Source: Lysobacter arseniciresistens ZS79
GTDB lineage: Bacteria; Pseudomonadota; Gammaproteobacteria; Xanthomonadales; Xanthomonadaceae
DNA: 64,000 nucleotides
Direction: 5' to 3'
NCBI RefSeq assembly: GCF_000768335.1
Contig: NZ_AVPT01000012.1
Span: 1-64,000, forward strand
Part shown: piece after piece, positions 1 through 10,445 of the stretch
How the letters are laid out: each line of letters starts with the position of its first letter
Numbering within the stretch: the first letter of the stretch is position 1
The notes under the pieces: generated by a model
The model's database searches: none
What the model saw: the letters and a program-made list of their open reading frames with translations, nothing else
Told to the model about the DNA's origin: nothing
Program-made: the position numbers and the translations under genes

Positions 1-31
1 ACAACCGTCCGTGATTTCGGGGTAGAACCCT

Positions 32-424
32 TTCAACCGCGAGGGCCTGGCGATCGAGGCCGATCTGTCGTTGCCATCGGCGCGGGTGATCCGGGCACTG
101 GAGCAGATCATCGAGTGGCGCGGCAAGCCCAAGGTGATCCGCTGCGACAACGGCCCCGAGTACATCAGCGGCGCGCTGCTGTCCTGGGCGGAACTCCAGG
201 GCATTCGGATCGAGCATATCCAACCGGGCAAGCCGCAGCAGAACGCGTACGTCGAACGCTACAACCGCACGGTGCGCTACGCCTGGCTGGCCCGGATCCT
301 GTTCGACTCGATCGAGCAGGTGCAGGACAAGGCCACCCGCTGGCTATGGACGTACAACCACGAGCGCCCCAACATGGCGCTCGGCGGCATCACCCCGATG
401 CAGAAATTGGCGCTTGCCGCCTAG
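32..424 (+). pseudogene. IS3-family transposase orfB, C-terminal fragment
   Basis: The readable frame starts FNREGLAIEADLSLPSARVI and contains the rve integrase-core signatures CDNGPEYIS (the second Asp of the DDE triad) and QQNAYVERYNRTVR (the catalytic Glu), ending with the family tail NHERPNMALGGITPMQKLA. About 130 residues remain of a protein usually near 270-280, and the first catalytic Asp is lost with the N-terminus. The only start in frame is an internal TTG at 71, so no functional transposase is expected. The stop at 422-424 is in the same frame as the receptor remnant downstream. Confidence 0.85.
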
Positions 425-463
425 CTCCACTTCTGGAGTCCGCTAAAAACGGGGGGATTACCG
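32..463 (+). mobile_element. IS3-family (IS407-group-like) insertion sequence remnant, right end only
   Basis: This is the 3' part of an IS3-family element: the last third of the orfB transposase followed by about 40 bp reaching the right terminal repeat. The end sequence, about 425-463, contains GTCCGCTAAAAACGGGGGG, typical of IS407-group termini. Homology begins near base 32; the first 31 bases carry an in-frame stop (23-25) and do not read as transposase, so the left part of the element is missing. No matching left terminus is in the window, so a target duplication cannot be checked. The element abuts the truncated receptor gene that follows. Confidence 0.8.
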
Positions 464-2971
464 GGTGATGCCGGCTTCGGCAACCTCGCTTCGTTCGGTG
501 GTGCCACCGTCGGCGAGAACGCCTACTACATCAACGGCTTCAACGTCACCAACTTCCGCAACGGCCTCGGTTTCAGCAACGTGCCGTTCGACATGTACTC
601 GCAGTACCAGGTCAAGACCGGCGGCTACGGGGCGGAGTTTGGTCGCTCGACCGGCGGCGTGATCAACGCCACCACCAAGCGCGGCACCAACGAGTGGCAC
701 TGGGGCGCTTCCGCCTATTGGACGCCGGACCGCTGGCGCCAGAGCGACAGGGACATCGTCAATCCGCAGGGTGACCCGATCGCCAGCAATCGGTTCGACA
801 AGTACGACAAGCTCGAAACGAGCATGTACGCCAGCGGCCCGCTGATCGAGGATCGCCTGTTCTTCTATGCCATTGGCAGCCTGCGCGACAACACGCAGAC
901 CACCTACGCGTTCTCGGGTGATCTGGAGACCAAGGGCGCCGCGACCAACGGTTCCAGCGACAGCCCGTTCTGGGGCCTGAAGCTGGACGCCTACCTCACC
1001 GACAACCATCGTGTGGAGTACACCGGTTTCCGCGACGAGAGCGAGTTCATCACCTCGGGCATGCGCAGCCAGCAAAGTGCGCTTCCCGGTGAGGTTGTCG
1101 GCTACGAGGGCGCGACGTCCTACGCCCAGCTCAGTGGCGGTGATAACCACATCCTGAAGTACACCGGCTACCTGAGCGACAGCTTCACGCTGTCGGCGCT
1201 GTGGGGGCAGGGCGAGTACTCGGTGTCCGACTACAACTCGGGTATCAGCGCGAACGCGAACTCCAGCTATGTCACCTACAACTCGCTCAGGGGGCCGACC
1301 CGCGTGCTGACGCCGGCGCTCGGTTCGCTCAACAGTCTTGGCGAAGACAAGCGCGTGGCGTACCGCGTGGACGCGGAGTGGGATCTCGGTGAGCTCTTCT
1401 ATGGCAGCCACTTCCTGCGCTTCGGCGTGGACCGGGAAGAGAACTCCGCGTCCAACAACAACACCATCCAGGGTGCGGATGGCTACCGCTACGCGGCCAT
1501 CGAGAATGACGGCGCCGACAATGAGATCGGTACCGCCGACGACTTCTGGTACGTGCAGCGCGATGTTTACAACAACGTCGGTGATTTCGAGACGCTATCG
1601 CAGGCGTTCTACGTCGAGGACCAGTGGCAGGTGACCGACAACCTGCTGTTGAGCATCGGCGTGCGCAACGAGCAGTTCGAGAACATGAACGCTGGCGGCG
1701 AAGCTTTCATCAAGATCAAGGACCAGTGGGCTCCGCGTCTTGGCCTGTCGTGGGACATCGGCGGTGAAGGCACGCAGAAGCTGTTCGCCAACGCAGGCCG
1801 TTACCACCTGCCAGTGGCAACCAATACCAATATCCGGCTTGCGGGCCAGGAGTTGTACCTGCGTGACTACTTCTTCTGGGATGGCACGTCGGTCGACGAG
1901 AACTTCATTCCGATCCTCGACCCGGCGGATCAGTTCGATGCCGCTGTCTTCGCCGACGGTACCGTGCATCCGACCGAGTCGAGCGTCGACCAGGAGATCG
2001 ACCCGATGTACCAGGACGAGTACATCCTGGGTTACCAGTGGCAGTTCATGCCCAAGTGGTCGGTGGGCGTGCGCGGCATCTACCGCGAACTGGGCAGCAC
2101 CATCGAGGACATGGCGGTGGACGCGGGTCTGATCCGCTATGCCGAGCAGAACGGCTATGACGATTTCACCGCCGGCGGCTTCGACTACTACGTGCTCGGC
2201 AACCCGGGGTTCCCGATCAGCATCCAGGTCGACATGGATGGTGATGGCGTGCTTGACCCGGTCGAGCTCAGCGCGGACATCCTTGGTTACCCGAAGTCCG
2301 TTCGAAAGTACAAGGCGGTCGAGCTGTTCTTCGCCCGCGCCTGGGATGAGCAGTGGTTCGTTGAAGGCTCGTACACCTGGTCCAACAGCTACGGCAACAA
2401 CGAAGGCTTCGTGCGATCCGACAACGAGCAGACTGACGCCGGTCTGACCACTCTGTTCGACCAGCCGGGTCTCATGCATGGTGCCTACGGCGACCTGCCG
2501 AACGACCGTACCCATACCGTCAAGGTGTGGGGCGCATGGCAGTTCGCGCCGGAGTTCCTGCTCAGCGGAAACTACGTCGGCAAGTCCGGCCGTCCGATCA
2601 ACTGCTTCGGCTTCCACCCCACCGACCTGTTCGCCCAGGCGTATGGCCAGGAGTCGTTCTACTGCAACGGCGAACTGGTGGAGCGCGGTTCGGTTGGTCG
2701 CACCAGCTGGACAAACCAGCTCGACCTCGGACTCGAGTATCGCCCGATGTGGGCGGACGAGAAGCTCGCGTTCAAGATCGACATGATCAACGTGCTGGGC
2801 GACCAGGAAGCCACCGAGTTGAATGAGGTGGGTGACCTGGCACAGGTGGAAGTCTTCGATGCCGCTGGAAACCTCACCGGCTACGACTACACCGCCAATC
2901 CGAACTATCTCTCGCCGACCAACTTCCAGCAGGAGCGGTCCGTGCGTCTGAGCGTTTCATTCGACTGGTAG
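464..2971 (+). pseudogene. TonB-dependent receptor (Oar-like) missing its 5' end
   Basis: Outer-membrane TonB-dependent receptor. The frame picks up in the plug domain (GDAGFGNLASFGGATVGENAYYINGFNV, with QYQVKTGGYGAEFGRSTGGVINATTKRG as the plug end) and runs through the full beta barrel to a C-terminal aromatic residue (SFDW). The signal peptide, TonB box, any carboxypeptidase-regulatory-like domain and half the plug are gone, replaced by the IS end. The first usable start is GTG at 581, which has no signal peptide, so the remnant could not reach the outer membrane. The frame is open back to the transposase stop. The barrel shows no internal stop or frameshift, so the disruption looks recent, or this junction is an assembly edge. 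Confidence 0.8.
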
Positions 2972-3013
2972 TAGAAACCAGAGCCTGTCTCTCTCGTTAC
3001 TTTGTTTCTTTTT

Positions 3014-3047
3014 CGGCCGCCTCCCCCCGGGGGGCGGCCGATTTTAT
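3014..3047 (+). terminator. Rho-independent terminator after the receptor remnant
   Basis: CGGCCGCC (3014-3021) pairs with GGCGGCCG (3033-3040) around a C/G-run loop, followed by ATTTTATT. It lies 42 bp after the receptor stop. Confidence 0.7.
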
Positions 3048-3086
3048 TGGGGATCGCATAGCCGCTGCCATAGCGCACGGCGGACA

Positions 3087-3115
3087 ACAAAAAAGCCGCG
3101 GCTGGGCCGCGGCTT
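3087..3115 (-). terminator. Rho-independent terminator of the rpsB-tsf operon
   Basis: On the minus strand a 9-bp stem (AAGCCGCGG pairing with CCGCGGCTT, 3093-3115, loop CTGGG) is followed by a U-tract (A-run 3089-3094 on the plus strand). It lies 30 bp beyond the tsf stop codon. Confidence 0.85.
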
Positions 3116-3144
3116 CTTCGTACTGCGTAGTCCCGGAGTGTGGT

Positions 3145-4014
<870 letters not shown>

Positions 4015-4041
4015 GGGGGTTACCTCTGGATTCGGGGGTGT

Positions 4042-4114
4042 GTAGGAGCGGCTTCAGCCGCGAAGGACGTCAGGCGCCCGTCCGGATCGGGATCGCGGCT
4101 CAAGCCGCTCCTAC
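4042..4114. repeat. REP-type inverted repeat, copy 1 (between rpsB and tsf)
   Basis: Arm 1 (4042-4063) has the core GTAGGAGCGGCTTCAGCCGC; arm 2 (4093-4114) is its inverse with one mismatch, separated by 29 bp. The same two arms recur at 16063-16139. Placement inside a ribosomal-protein operon means it is transcribed and could affect mRNA stability or the relative levels of rpsB and tsf. Confidence 0.8.
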
Positions 4115-4161
4115 ATAGAAAGTGCGGTCGCGCAGCATGGCGCGACCGCATGACATCGCTC

Positions 4162-5010
4162 TTACTCGGCAGCCGGGGCTTCGGCCGACGCGCCCTCGGC
4201 GGGCTTGTCCTCGGCCTTGGCGGCGTCCTTCTTCGCGGCGGCCTTCTTGGCCGGGGCACGGCGCGGCTTGTCGCCGGCTTCGCCGTCGGCGTTGAAGTCT
4301 TCCTCGCGGACGCTGGCGGCCTGCGGCGCGGCGGCCTTGCCTTCCAGCACGGCGTCGGCGGCGGCGCGGGCGTACAGCTGCACGGCGCGGATGGCGTCGT
4401 CGTTGCCCGGGATCGCGTAGTCGACCAGCGCCGGGTCGTAGTTGGTGTCGACCACCGCCACGACCGGGATGCCGAGCTTGCGGGCTTCCTTGATGGCGAT
4501 GTCTTCGTGGCCGATGTCGATCACGAACAGGGCGTCGGGCAGGCGGTTCATCTCCTTGATGCCGCCCAGCGAGGCCTCCAGCTTCTCGCGCTCACGGCGC
4601 AGGCCGAGCACTTCGTGCTTGACCAGCTTCTCGAAGGTGCCATCGGTCTCGGCCGCTTCCAGCTCCTTCAGGCGGGCGACCGACTTCTTCACGGTGGCGA
4701 AGTTGGTCAGGGTGCCGCCCAGCCAGCGCTGGGTCATGTACGGCATGCCGCAGCGCTCGGCCTCTTCCTTGATCGACTCGCGCGCGCTGCGCTTGGTGCC
4801 GAGGAACAGGATCATGCCGCGCTTCTGGGCGACGCCCGAGATGAAGTTCATCGCGTCGTTGAACAGCGGAACGGTCTTCTCGAGGTTGATGATGTGGATC
4901 TTGCCGCGGGCGCCGAAGATGTACGGGCCCATCTTCGGGTTCCAGTAACGGGTCTGGTGGCCGAAGTGGACGCCGGCTTCCAGCATCTGGCGCATGGTGA
5001 TCTGGGGCAT
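4162..5010 (-). CDS. rpsB: 30S ribosomal protein S2
   Basis: Structural protein of the small ribosomal subunit. The 282-residue product begins [27 protein letters not shown] and contains the S2 signatures, including FLGTKRSA and the region around [16 protein letters not shown]. The frame extends upstream to 5148, but homology starts at the ATG at 5010, preceded by CTGGAG. The C-terminus carries about 40 extra residues beyond the E. coli length, rich in Lys, Ala and Glu ([20 protein letters not shown]). It heads the rpsB-tsf operon. The 286 bp upstream (5011-5296) probably hold its promoter and S2 leader, but I could not identify a convincing -35/-10 pair. Confidence 0.97.
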   Translation of the reverse strand: MPQITMRQMLEAGVHFGHQTRYWNPKMGPYIFGARGKIHIINLEKTVPLFNDAMNFISGVAQKRGMILFLGTKRSARESIKEEAERCGMPYMTQRWLGGTLTNFATVKKSVARLKELEAAETDGTFEKLVKHEVLGLRREREKLEASLGGIKEMNRLPDALFVIDIGHEDIAIKEARKLGIPVVAVVDTNYDPALVDYAIPGNDDAIRAVQLYARAAADAVLEGKAAAPQAASVREEDFNADGEAGDKPRRAPAKKAAAKKDAAKAEDKPAEGASAEAPAAE

Positions 5011-5296
5011 TGCTTGTAACTCCAGGCAGTGGAACCCGGGCCGCCGGATAGGTGGGGCGGCTGCCTCGGCAGGGCCGGGGCGTGGGCTCCGGGGTTGGGC
5101 CTCCCTGCGGCTTCCGTGTCCGAACCTATTGATCCGCAAGGATTTCAAGGCACCCCGGCACGGGTGTTGGCAGCAGGTGTGTATTCACCGGTGACGCCCG
5201 GCGTGGGCGGTGCACGGACGCAGTCCGGGCAGCCGGCGGATTGTACCGGTGCACGGGCCCGGGAAGCAATCGGGCGTGGCCGCCGAGGGCGGGCGG

Positions 5297-5584
5297 CTAG
5301 AACGTCAGCGTGGCGATCCGGGCGTCGGCGCGCTCGTCGGGGACGATGGCCACGCGGTGTGCGGCGTGCGCGTCGGGGTCGGTGGTGGTCACCCGGTAGG
5401 GCACCCCGCCGGTGCAGTCCACCTGCATCGGCCGGTTGCGGGCGGGGGCCGGCGCGGTGTCGGCGGTGCAACCGTGCACGATGGTGATGCCGACCCGGAT
5501 GACGCCCTTCGAGTCCGCCCGGGCAGGCCCGCACGCCAGGCATGCGGCCACGCTGAGGGCGGCGATGGGCTTCCAGACGTGCAT
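5297..5584 (-). CDS. Small secreted SCPU-like protein at the end of the chaperone-usher cluster
   Basis: A 95-residue protein with a signal peptide (MHVWKPIAALSVAACLACGPARA) and a short mature part containing two cysteines (HGC and VDC). It ends in ATLTF, which resembles the C-terminal donor strand of SCPU/fimbrial subunits (compare VTLTY in the neighbouring gene). The frame extends to 5608, but ATG 5584 has a clear ribosome-binding site (AGGAG, 7-nt gap) and gives a clean signal peptide. It is about half the length of an SCPU domain. It could be a minimal subunit or a cluster-associated protein of unknown role. A CRP/Clp-like palindrome lies 124 bp upstream. Confidence 0.7.
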   Translation of the reverse strand: MHVWKPIAALSVAACLACGPARADSKGVIRVGITIVHGCTADTAPAPARNRPMQVDCTGGVPYRVTTTDPDAHAAHRVAIVPDERADARIATLTF

Positions 5585-5707
5585 TGGCTGCTCCTGGCGC
5601 TCGTCCACGGGGAACGAGACGGGTCAGACAATCTGTCGGCCGGCTCCAGAGGAAGTTGAGCCGATTTCGGGCACGTCCCGAGACTATTCGCGGTTTTGTC
5701 TCCGATT

Positions 5708-5723
5708 TGTGAGGTGGATCACG
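5708..5723. promoter_or_regulatory. CRP/Clp-like palindrome TGTGAGGTGGATCACG
   Basis: Matches the CRP/Clp consensus TGTGA-N6-TCACA at nine of ten positions. It sits in the 171-bp gap between the adhesin gene and the small SCPU-like gene, about 124 bp before the latter's start. Xanthomonads carry the CRP homologue Clp, so a regulatory role is plausible but inferred from one match. Confidence 0.4.
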
Positions 5724-5755
5724 CGGCGCGCGGGAAGAACGCCGCCACCCCTTGG

Positions 5756-6763
5756 TCAGTACGTCAGGGTGACCTTGACCGTGTCGCTGTAGCGACCGGC
5801 CTGCTCCAGGGGCTGGTCGTCCACCCGGCCGTGCACGGTCAGCGACTGGCTGGTGCCGGCGCTGGAGCCTTCCATCGTGTCGACGTCGATGTAGTTGCCC
5901 CAAGGGGAGGCGCCATCAGGCTTGTACAACTGGTAGGCGATGCAGGCGCCGTCGGCGTTGCACATCTGCCGGACGCCGGCGGGCGTGGCGTGCAGGCCGT
6001 CATCGAGGCCCACCTGCCAGCTGGTGCGCCGGGTACAGGTCAGGTCGATGGTGGAAGTGCTGAGGAGGTTGCCGGTGCGGGTGCCCGACAGTGGCATGCC
6101 GCCGGGGTTGAAGCTCATGTTGCTGGCGGTGATGACGCTGCAGCTGCCCGGGACGCTGGCGCGTGCGGTGAAGGTGAAGTCGTCGGGCATTCCGGTTTTA
6201 CCGGGGCCGCTATCGCAGCTCCTCGGGTCGTTGTTGCCGCGCCCGTCGTTGTACTGGTAGGTCAGTCGGCCATCCGCGAAGAAGCTGCTGTAGTCACCGG
6301 GCGGGATACCGGCGAGGTCAGGAATCACGCCGTAAACCGTGACGGTTCCGCTCCCGTGACCCAACCCGAAGATGCGGGTCGAGTAGGAAATCGAAAGTTG
6401 CCGGTAACCGGGGGGCGCAGGGCTGTCGCCCCACGGCCGGGTATGCGCCGGATCCTGGAAAAGCTGGAACGGCAGCGACTCCCCGTAGGGGTTGACCATT
6501 CGCCGTGCCGGTACCGTGCTGCCGGGCGCGGATCCCGGGCCGATTGCAAAGCACATGTGAACAGTGGCCTGCTCGCTGGAAGCGCCGTAGGTGAGGCAGT
6601 CGTAGCGGATGGTGCCGCTGGCGGTGCGATTCCCCGGGTCGGCCAGATTGAACTCCAAGTCCGTCATTTCCGCCCAACAGGTGGTCTCCGCCGATGCTTC
6701 GGGCGCGGCGAACAGACCCGTCATTCCCAGGCACAGGACGATCACACAGCGCAGCCAGTTCAT
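5756..6763 (-). CDS. Two-domain spore coat U (SCPU) protein, probable pilus tip adhesin
   Basis: A 335-residue secreted protein (signal peptide ending APEASA) with two SCPU-type immunoglobulin-like domains: one near residues 26-195, and a C-terminal one beginning SVPGSCSVITASNMSFNPGG and ending SDTVKVTLTY, the typical donor strand. Two-domain subunits at the 3' end of SCPU chaperone-usher operons usually act as the tip adhesin. The gene overlaps the usher stop by 4 bp (ATGA), so it is translationally coupled. The N-terminal domain is divergent, with Cys pairs that could form disulfides. Confidence 0.85.
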   Translation of the reverse strand: MNWLRCVIVLCLGMTGLFAAPEASAETTCWAEMTDLEFNLADPGNRTASGTIRYDCLTYGASSEQATVHMCFAIGPGSAPGSTVPARRMVNPYGESLPFQLFQDPAHTRPWGDSPAPPGYRQLSISYSTRIFGLGHGSGTVTVYGVIPDLAGIPPGDYSSFFADGRLTYQYNDGRGNNDPRSCDSGPGKTGMPDDFTFTARASVPGSCSVITASNMSFNPGGMPLSGTRTGNLLSTSTIDLTCTRRTSWQVGLDDGLHATPAGVRQMCNADGACIAYQLYKPDGASPWGNYIDVDTMEGSSAGTSQSLTVHGRVDDQPLEQAGRYSDTVKVTLTY

Positions 6764-9141
6764 GGCGCTTCCTCCGGAATGCAGGTCAACGGGCCGATCC
6801 GCGGGATCGGGACATCGCTGACGGGATAGTCGAAGCGGGCGTGGCAGGTGCCGGTCGCGGTCGAGACGCGCAGGACATTGTGGTCGCCGAGCGCATCCAG
6901 GTAGACCTCGCCGTCGTAGCCGACGAAGGTCGCCGACGCCGGGTTGCCCTCCAGCACGGCACCCCCGCCGGCAGCGAGCGGCTCGCCCGCGGCGTCGTGC
7001 AGCACCACCACCGCGGCGCGCACCGGCTGGATGTCGAACCGCACCTCGGTGCCGGCGCGGTCGCTGGGCACGGCGAACATCTCGACCTGGCCCAGCCGCG
7101 TGTTGGCCGGCAGGTCCATCGGATCGATCGCCAGGCGGTTGCGCTGCCAGGCGCTAAGCGGCGTCACCAGCAGCAGGCCGTTGTCGTTGGTGCTGCCGAT
7201 CAGGCGGTTCTCCAGCTTGACCGGCACCCCGGCGATGTCGCCGGTGGAGACCACGGCGAAGGCGTCGTTGACGCTGCGCGAGGCGAACACGTCGCCGCTC
7301 ATCAGCACCAGCCCGCCGTTGGCGCCGGCGTAGCCGTACCAGTTGCCCGCCGAGCCGGCGATGCCGCCATTGACCCGGCCGTGCTCGCCCAGCCAGCCGG
7401 CCTCGGCCAGCGCGGTGGCTTCGCCGCCTTCGGCGTGGCTGGCCCGCAACCGCCAGCTCAGGCCGCCGGCGGTCGGCACCGACTGGCTGAGGTCGACGTT
7501 GGCGGTGTCGCGTTCGGCGTTGCGCTGCAGAGAGGTGTTGAGCGCGCGGCGCTCGCCGAGGTTGACCGAGACGCCGAGGTAGAAGCTGCGGTCGCCGGAG
7601 TCGTCGAGGTTCTGGTTGACGCTGAAGTTCAACGCCAGGTTGCGGCCGAAGTTGCGGTTCCAGTAGGCGCTGGCGTAGCGGCTGGCGTCGCTGTCCGGGT
7701 ACCGCAGGCGCAGGTAGCTGGCGCCGAAGCTGCCGAGCAGGGCGGAGTTCCAGCCGACCAGGGCGCGGTCGCTGGCACGCGCGGGGGACTGGCCGTAGCC
7801 GGAGGCGAGGTCGCGGTAGTCGTCGTGGGTGCGCTGGGTGCCCAGCGACACGTTGAAGCGCGTGTTGTTCCAGCTGTAGGCCAGCGCTGTCTGGTTGCCG
7901 CTCTGGTCGTGCCAGTCGCTGCCGGCCCACGAGCCGCTGACGATGCCGGCGCGGCCGAGCGACCACACCGCGCCGATGCCGCCGTTGGCGAGGCCGTCGC
8001 CGCCTTCGCCGTGCGCCTCGATCGTGAACGCGTCGCCCACGCCGTAGCGAAGGCTGCCGCTGGCGACCGGCGGGCTGCCGTAGGAGAACGAGCGCAGGCC
8101 GTAGTCCTCGCGGATCACGCCGGCGGTGACCGACCAGTCGGACAGCCCTTTGGCCAACAGGTTCTGGCTGGCATAGAACGGGAAGCTCAGCGTCCGCACC
8201 GCGCCGAACGCGTCGGTGATGACGAGCTGCGCGTTGCCGGCGCCGTTGATGCCCGGTTGCGAGATCAGCTGGAACGGCCCGACCGGCACTTCGCCCGAGT
8301 ACTGCCGGATGCCGTTGACGTACAGCTCCAGCTCCGACGGCACCGCCACCTCACCGAGGAATGCAGGCAGCGGCGTGGTCACGCGGTAGGGCTGCAGGCC
8401 GAAGTCGCGCCCGATGCGGATGCCACCGAGCCGGATCGCCCGCGTCCAGCCGAGGTTGCCGGTGGTGGTGTCGCCGACGGCGAGGCTGAGCATCGACCCG
8501 GGGAACGACCACTGCCAGCTGGAATCCAGCCGCACGCTGTCGCCACGCCAGCGGTTGTCGGCGTCGCTGCGGAACGCGCGGGTGACCGCGGTGGTGCTGA
8601 ACACGCCGGCGTTGCCGCCGAATGCGCGCAGTTCGCCGTAGGCGGTGGCGTTGCTGGAGTGGCCGGAATGGTTGGCGTAGAGGTCGTAGTTGAGCAGCAG
8701 GCCGGGGGCGTTGCTGGCCGGCAGCGGTTCACGGCGGTCGGCGCCGATGACGGTGGGCTCGAGCGCCAGTCGCGACAGCGGCGCGTTGATCGCGACCCGC
8801 TGCAGGCTGGCGTCGTAGTCGACCTGCACGCCGGGGATTTCGTCGAGCGCGAGCAGCTGGCCGGGCGGGACGCCGGGCAGGGCGAAGTCGAGCCGGGCGA
8901 GCGTTTCGGCGTTCGCATGCAGGCGGCCGTCGCGCAGCACGAACGGCAGCAGCAGTCCGGTCGGCTGGTGGTTCAGTTCGACGTCGAGATACAGCGGGAT
9001 GTCGGCCTGCGCCGGCGATGGCGCGGGTGCGGGCACGGCGGTGCCGGCCAGCGCCGGCGCCGGCAGGCAGCAGGCAAGCAACAGCAGGGGTTCAACGCGC
9101 CGCGCGGTCGAGCGCGAGCGTCTGCTCGGCGGCTTCGCCAT
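6760..9141 (-). CDS. Outer-membrane usher (FimD/PapC family, SCPU type)
   Basis: A 793-residue outer-membrane pore that accepts chaperone-bound subunits and polymerises them at the surface. It has a signal peptide (VEPLLLLACCLPAPALAG), an N-terminal PapC_N-like domain (about 45-170), a central beta barrel containing the plug region (ELYVNGIRQYSGEVPVGPF), and a C-terminal PapC_C-like domain that ends RIGPLTC. The length fits the shorter SCPU-associated ushers. The start at 9141 lies 50 bp inside the 3' end of the chaperone gene; no later in-frame ATG would preserve the signal peptide. Confidence 0.92.
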   Translation of the reverse strand: MAKPPSRRSRSTARRVEPLLLLACCLPAPALAGTAVPAPAPSPAQADIPLYLDVELNHQPTGLLLPFVLRDGRLHANAETLARLDFALPGVPPGQLLALDEIPGVQVDYDASLQRVAINAPLSRLALEPTVIGADRREPLPASNAPGLLLNYDLYANHSGHSSNATAYGELRAFGGNAGVFSTTAVTRAFRSDADNRWRGDSVRLDSSWQWSFPGSMLSLAVGDTTTGNLGWTRAIRLGGIRIGRDFGLQPYRVTTPLPAFLGEVAVPSELELYVNGIRQYSGEVPVGPFQLISQPGINGAGNAQLVITDAFGAVRTLSFPFYASQNLLAKGLSDWSVTAGVIREDYGLRSFSYGSPPVASGSLRYGVGDAFTIEAHGEGGDGLANGGIGAVWSLGRAGIVSGSWAGSDWHDQSGNQTALAYSWNNTRFNVSLGTQRTHDDYRDLASGYGQSPARASDRALVGWNSALLGSFGASYLRLRYPDSDASRYASAYWNRNFGRNLALNFSVNQNLDDSGDRSFYLGVSVNLGERRALNTSLQRNAERDTANVDLSQSVPTAGGLSWRLRASHAEGGEATALAEAGWLGEHGRVNGGIAGSAGNWYGYAGANGGLVLMSGDVFASRSVNDAFAVVSTGDIAGVPVKLENRLIGSTNDNGLLLVTPLSAWQRNRLAIDPMDLPANTRLGQVEMFAVPSDRAGTEVRFDIQPVRAAVVVLHDAAGEPLAAGGGAVLEGNPASATFVGYDGEVYLDALGDHNVLRVSTATGTCHARFDYPVSDVPIPRIGPLTCIPEEAP

Positions 9142-9868
9142 TGATCCTCACCTGGAAGCGGCCGCCGTCGGCGTAGCGGGAAGCGGAGGCCGGGAGTGCC
9201 CAACGCATGGTCTGGCCGGGCAGCACGTAGCCGACCAGCCCGGACAGCAGTTCGTGGCGATTGCCGCCCGCATCGACGTAGGCGAGGTCGGCCAGCTGTG
9301 CGTGGCGGCCACCGTGGTTGGCGACCACGAGGGTCGCGGCGTCGCCGTCGTGCTCGAGACGCGGGGCGAGCTGGTAGGTGATCGGCGCCTCGCCGGCCGG
9401 TAGCACGAACACCGGGATCGAGTAGCGCAGCAGGAACTGCAGGCCGGTCCGGTCGGCGGCCGTGCCGTCGGGCACCTCGTCGACGATGATCCGGTAGCTG
9501 GTCTCGGTGTCGGTCGGCGGCGGGCCGGTGCGGATGACGCGAACCAGCTGGCGCGCGCCGCCGGCGAGTTCCACCAGCGGCGGGCTGATCGCGAGGTCGC
9601 GGGTCGGTTCCAGCGTGTCCTCGCCGTTGTGCTGGGTCCAGCGGAACAGCCGCACTTGCGCGCGGACGGGCGTGTCGGCGTCGGTGTTGCTCAGCCAGAC
9701 CGCCTCGCCGTTCTCGCTGGCCTGCAGTTCCACCGAGGTCGGCGCGACCTGGAGGCTGGCGGCGACCGCGGTCGTGGCGAGGCCGGGCAGCATGGCCAGG
9801 GCGAGGGCGGCGCAGGCTGCGCGGGCACCGATCACGGGGATGCGGAATGTCGGGAAACGTCGGCTCAT
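9092..9868 (-). CDS. Periplasmic pilus chaperone (PapD-like)
   Basis: A 258-residue periplasmic chaperone for the SCPU subunits. The signal peptide (LALAMLPGLATTAVAA) is followed by LQVAPTSVELQASENGEAVWLSNTDADTPVRAQVRLFRW, the first beta strands of the PapD fold, with the Arg of the subunit-anchoring cleft. The second domain runs from about residue 145. The long frame reaches 10018, but the ATG at 9868 gives the correct N-terminus, 13 bp after the upstream subunit gene. No Shine-Dalgarno sequence is visible, so translation is probably coupled. Confidence 0.9.
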   Translation of the reverse strand: MSRRFPTFRIPVIGARAACAALALAMLPGLATTAVAASLQVAPTSVELQASENGEAVWLSNTDADTPVRAQVRLFRWTQHNGEDTLEPTRDLAISPPLVELAGGARQLVRVIRTGPPPTDTETSYRIIVDEVPDGTAADRTGLQFLLRYSIPVFVLPAGEAPITYQLAPRLEHDGDAATLVVANHGGRHAQLADLAYVDAGGNRHELLSGLVGYVLPGQTMRWALPASASRYADGGRFQVRINGEAAEQTLALDRAAR

Positions 9869-9881
9869 GGCGGGTGGGCGT

Positions 9882-10406
9882 TCAATACGTGATCGTCGCG
9901 GTGACGGTGTCGCTGTAGCTGCCAGCGCGTGGGTTGTCGATCGTAAGCCGGCCGTGGACCTCGATGTCCTGCGGGGTGCCGGCGTAGGTGCCGCGGTAAA
10001 TGCAGCCGCCACTGGCATCGCCCCACTGGGTGCCGGCCGCGGCGGTGCAGGGCGAGGTGCCGCCGGGGCCGCTGTAGAGCTGGTAGGCGATGGTCTCGCC
10101 GGTGTCCGAAGCCATCCTGCGGTCGGTCACGCTGCCGTGCCGGCCACCATCAAGGCTGATCGCGTAGGCCGCCGGCACGTTGCAGCGGACGGTGAGCGAG
10201 CCGTAGGCGTCCAGTTGCTGGCCGGGTACCACCGCGTGGCTGCCGAAAGCGACGTCGGTGCTGCCGGTGAACTCGCAACTGGCGACCACGTCGAGGTAGA
10301 CCTCGAAACTGGTGGTGCACACGCCACCGCAATCATGTGCCGTGGCCGGCGCGGCGATGCAGCCGGCCAGCATCGCCGCGAAAAGCGTCGACTTGATGGC
10401 GTTCAT
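9882..10406 (-). CDS. SCPU-domain pilus subunit (second gene of the operon)
   Basis: A 174-residue secreted subunit: signal peptide MNAIKSTLFAAMLAGCIAAPATA, then one SCPU domain with paired cysteines and the C-terminal donor strand YSDTVTATITY. It lies between the first subunit gene and the chaperone. The frame extends far upstream, but ATG 10406 gives the only signal peptide. No strong ribosome-binding site is visible; the gene is probably read from the transcript of the upstream subunit, through two hairpins (10446-10498). Confidence 0.88.
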   Translation of the reverse strand: MNAIKSTLFAAMLAGCIAAPATAHDCGGVCTTSFEVYLDVVASCEFTGSTDVAFGSHAVVPGQQLDAYGSLTVRCNVPAAYAISLDGGRHGSVTDRRMASDTGETIAYQLYSGPGGTSPCTAAAGTQWGDASGGCIYRGTYAGTPQDIEVHGRLTIDNPRAGSYSDTVTATITY

Positions 10407-10445
10407 GGCGGAGCGGGAGGCGGTGGGGAGACGTCGGGTCGGGCA

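Noticed and set aside
1-463. A complete, active IS3 element
   Set aside because: Only the last third of orfB and one end are present; the first catalytic Asp, orfA and the left terminus are missing.
5011-5296. A defined rpsB promoter or S2-binding leader
   Set aside because: The region must contain one, but no -35/-10 pair at acceptable spacing or clear leader fold could be read with confidence.
6694-9144. 816-codon plus-strand frame opposite the usher
   Set aside because: Shadow of the usher gene; no recognisable motif.
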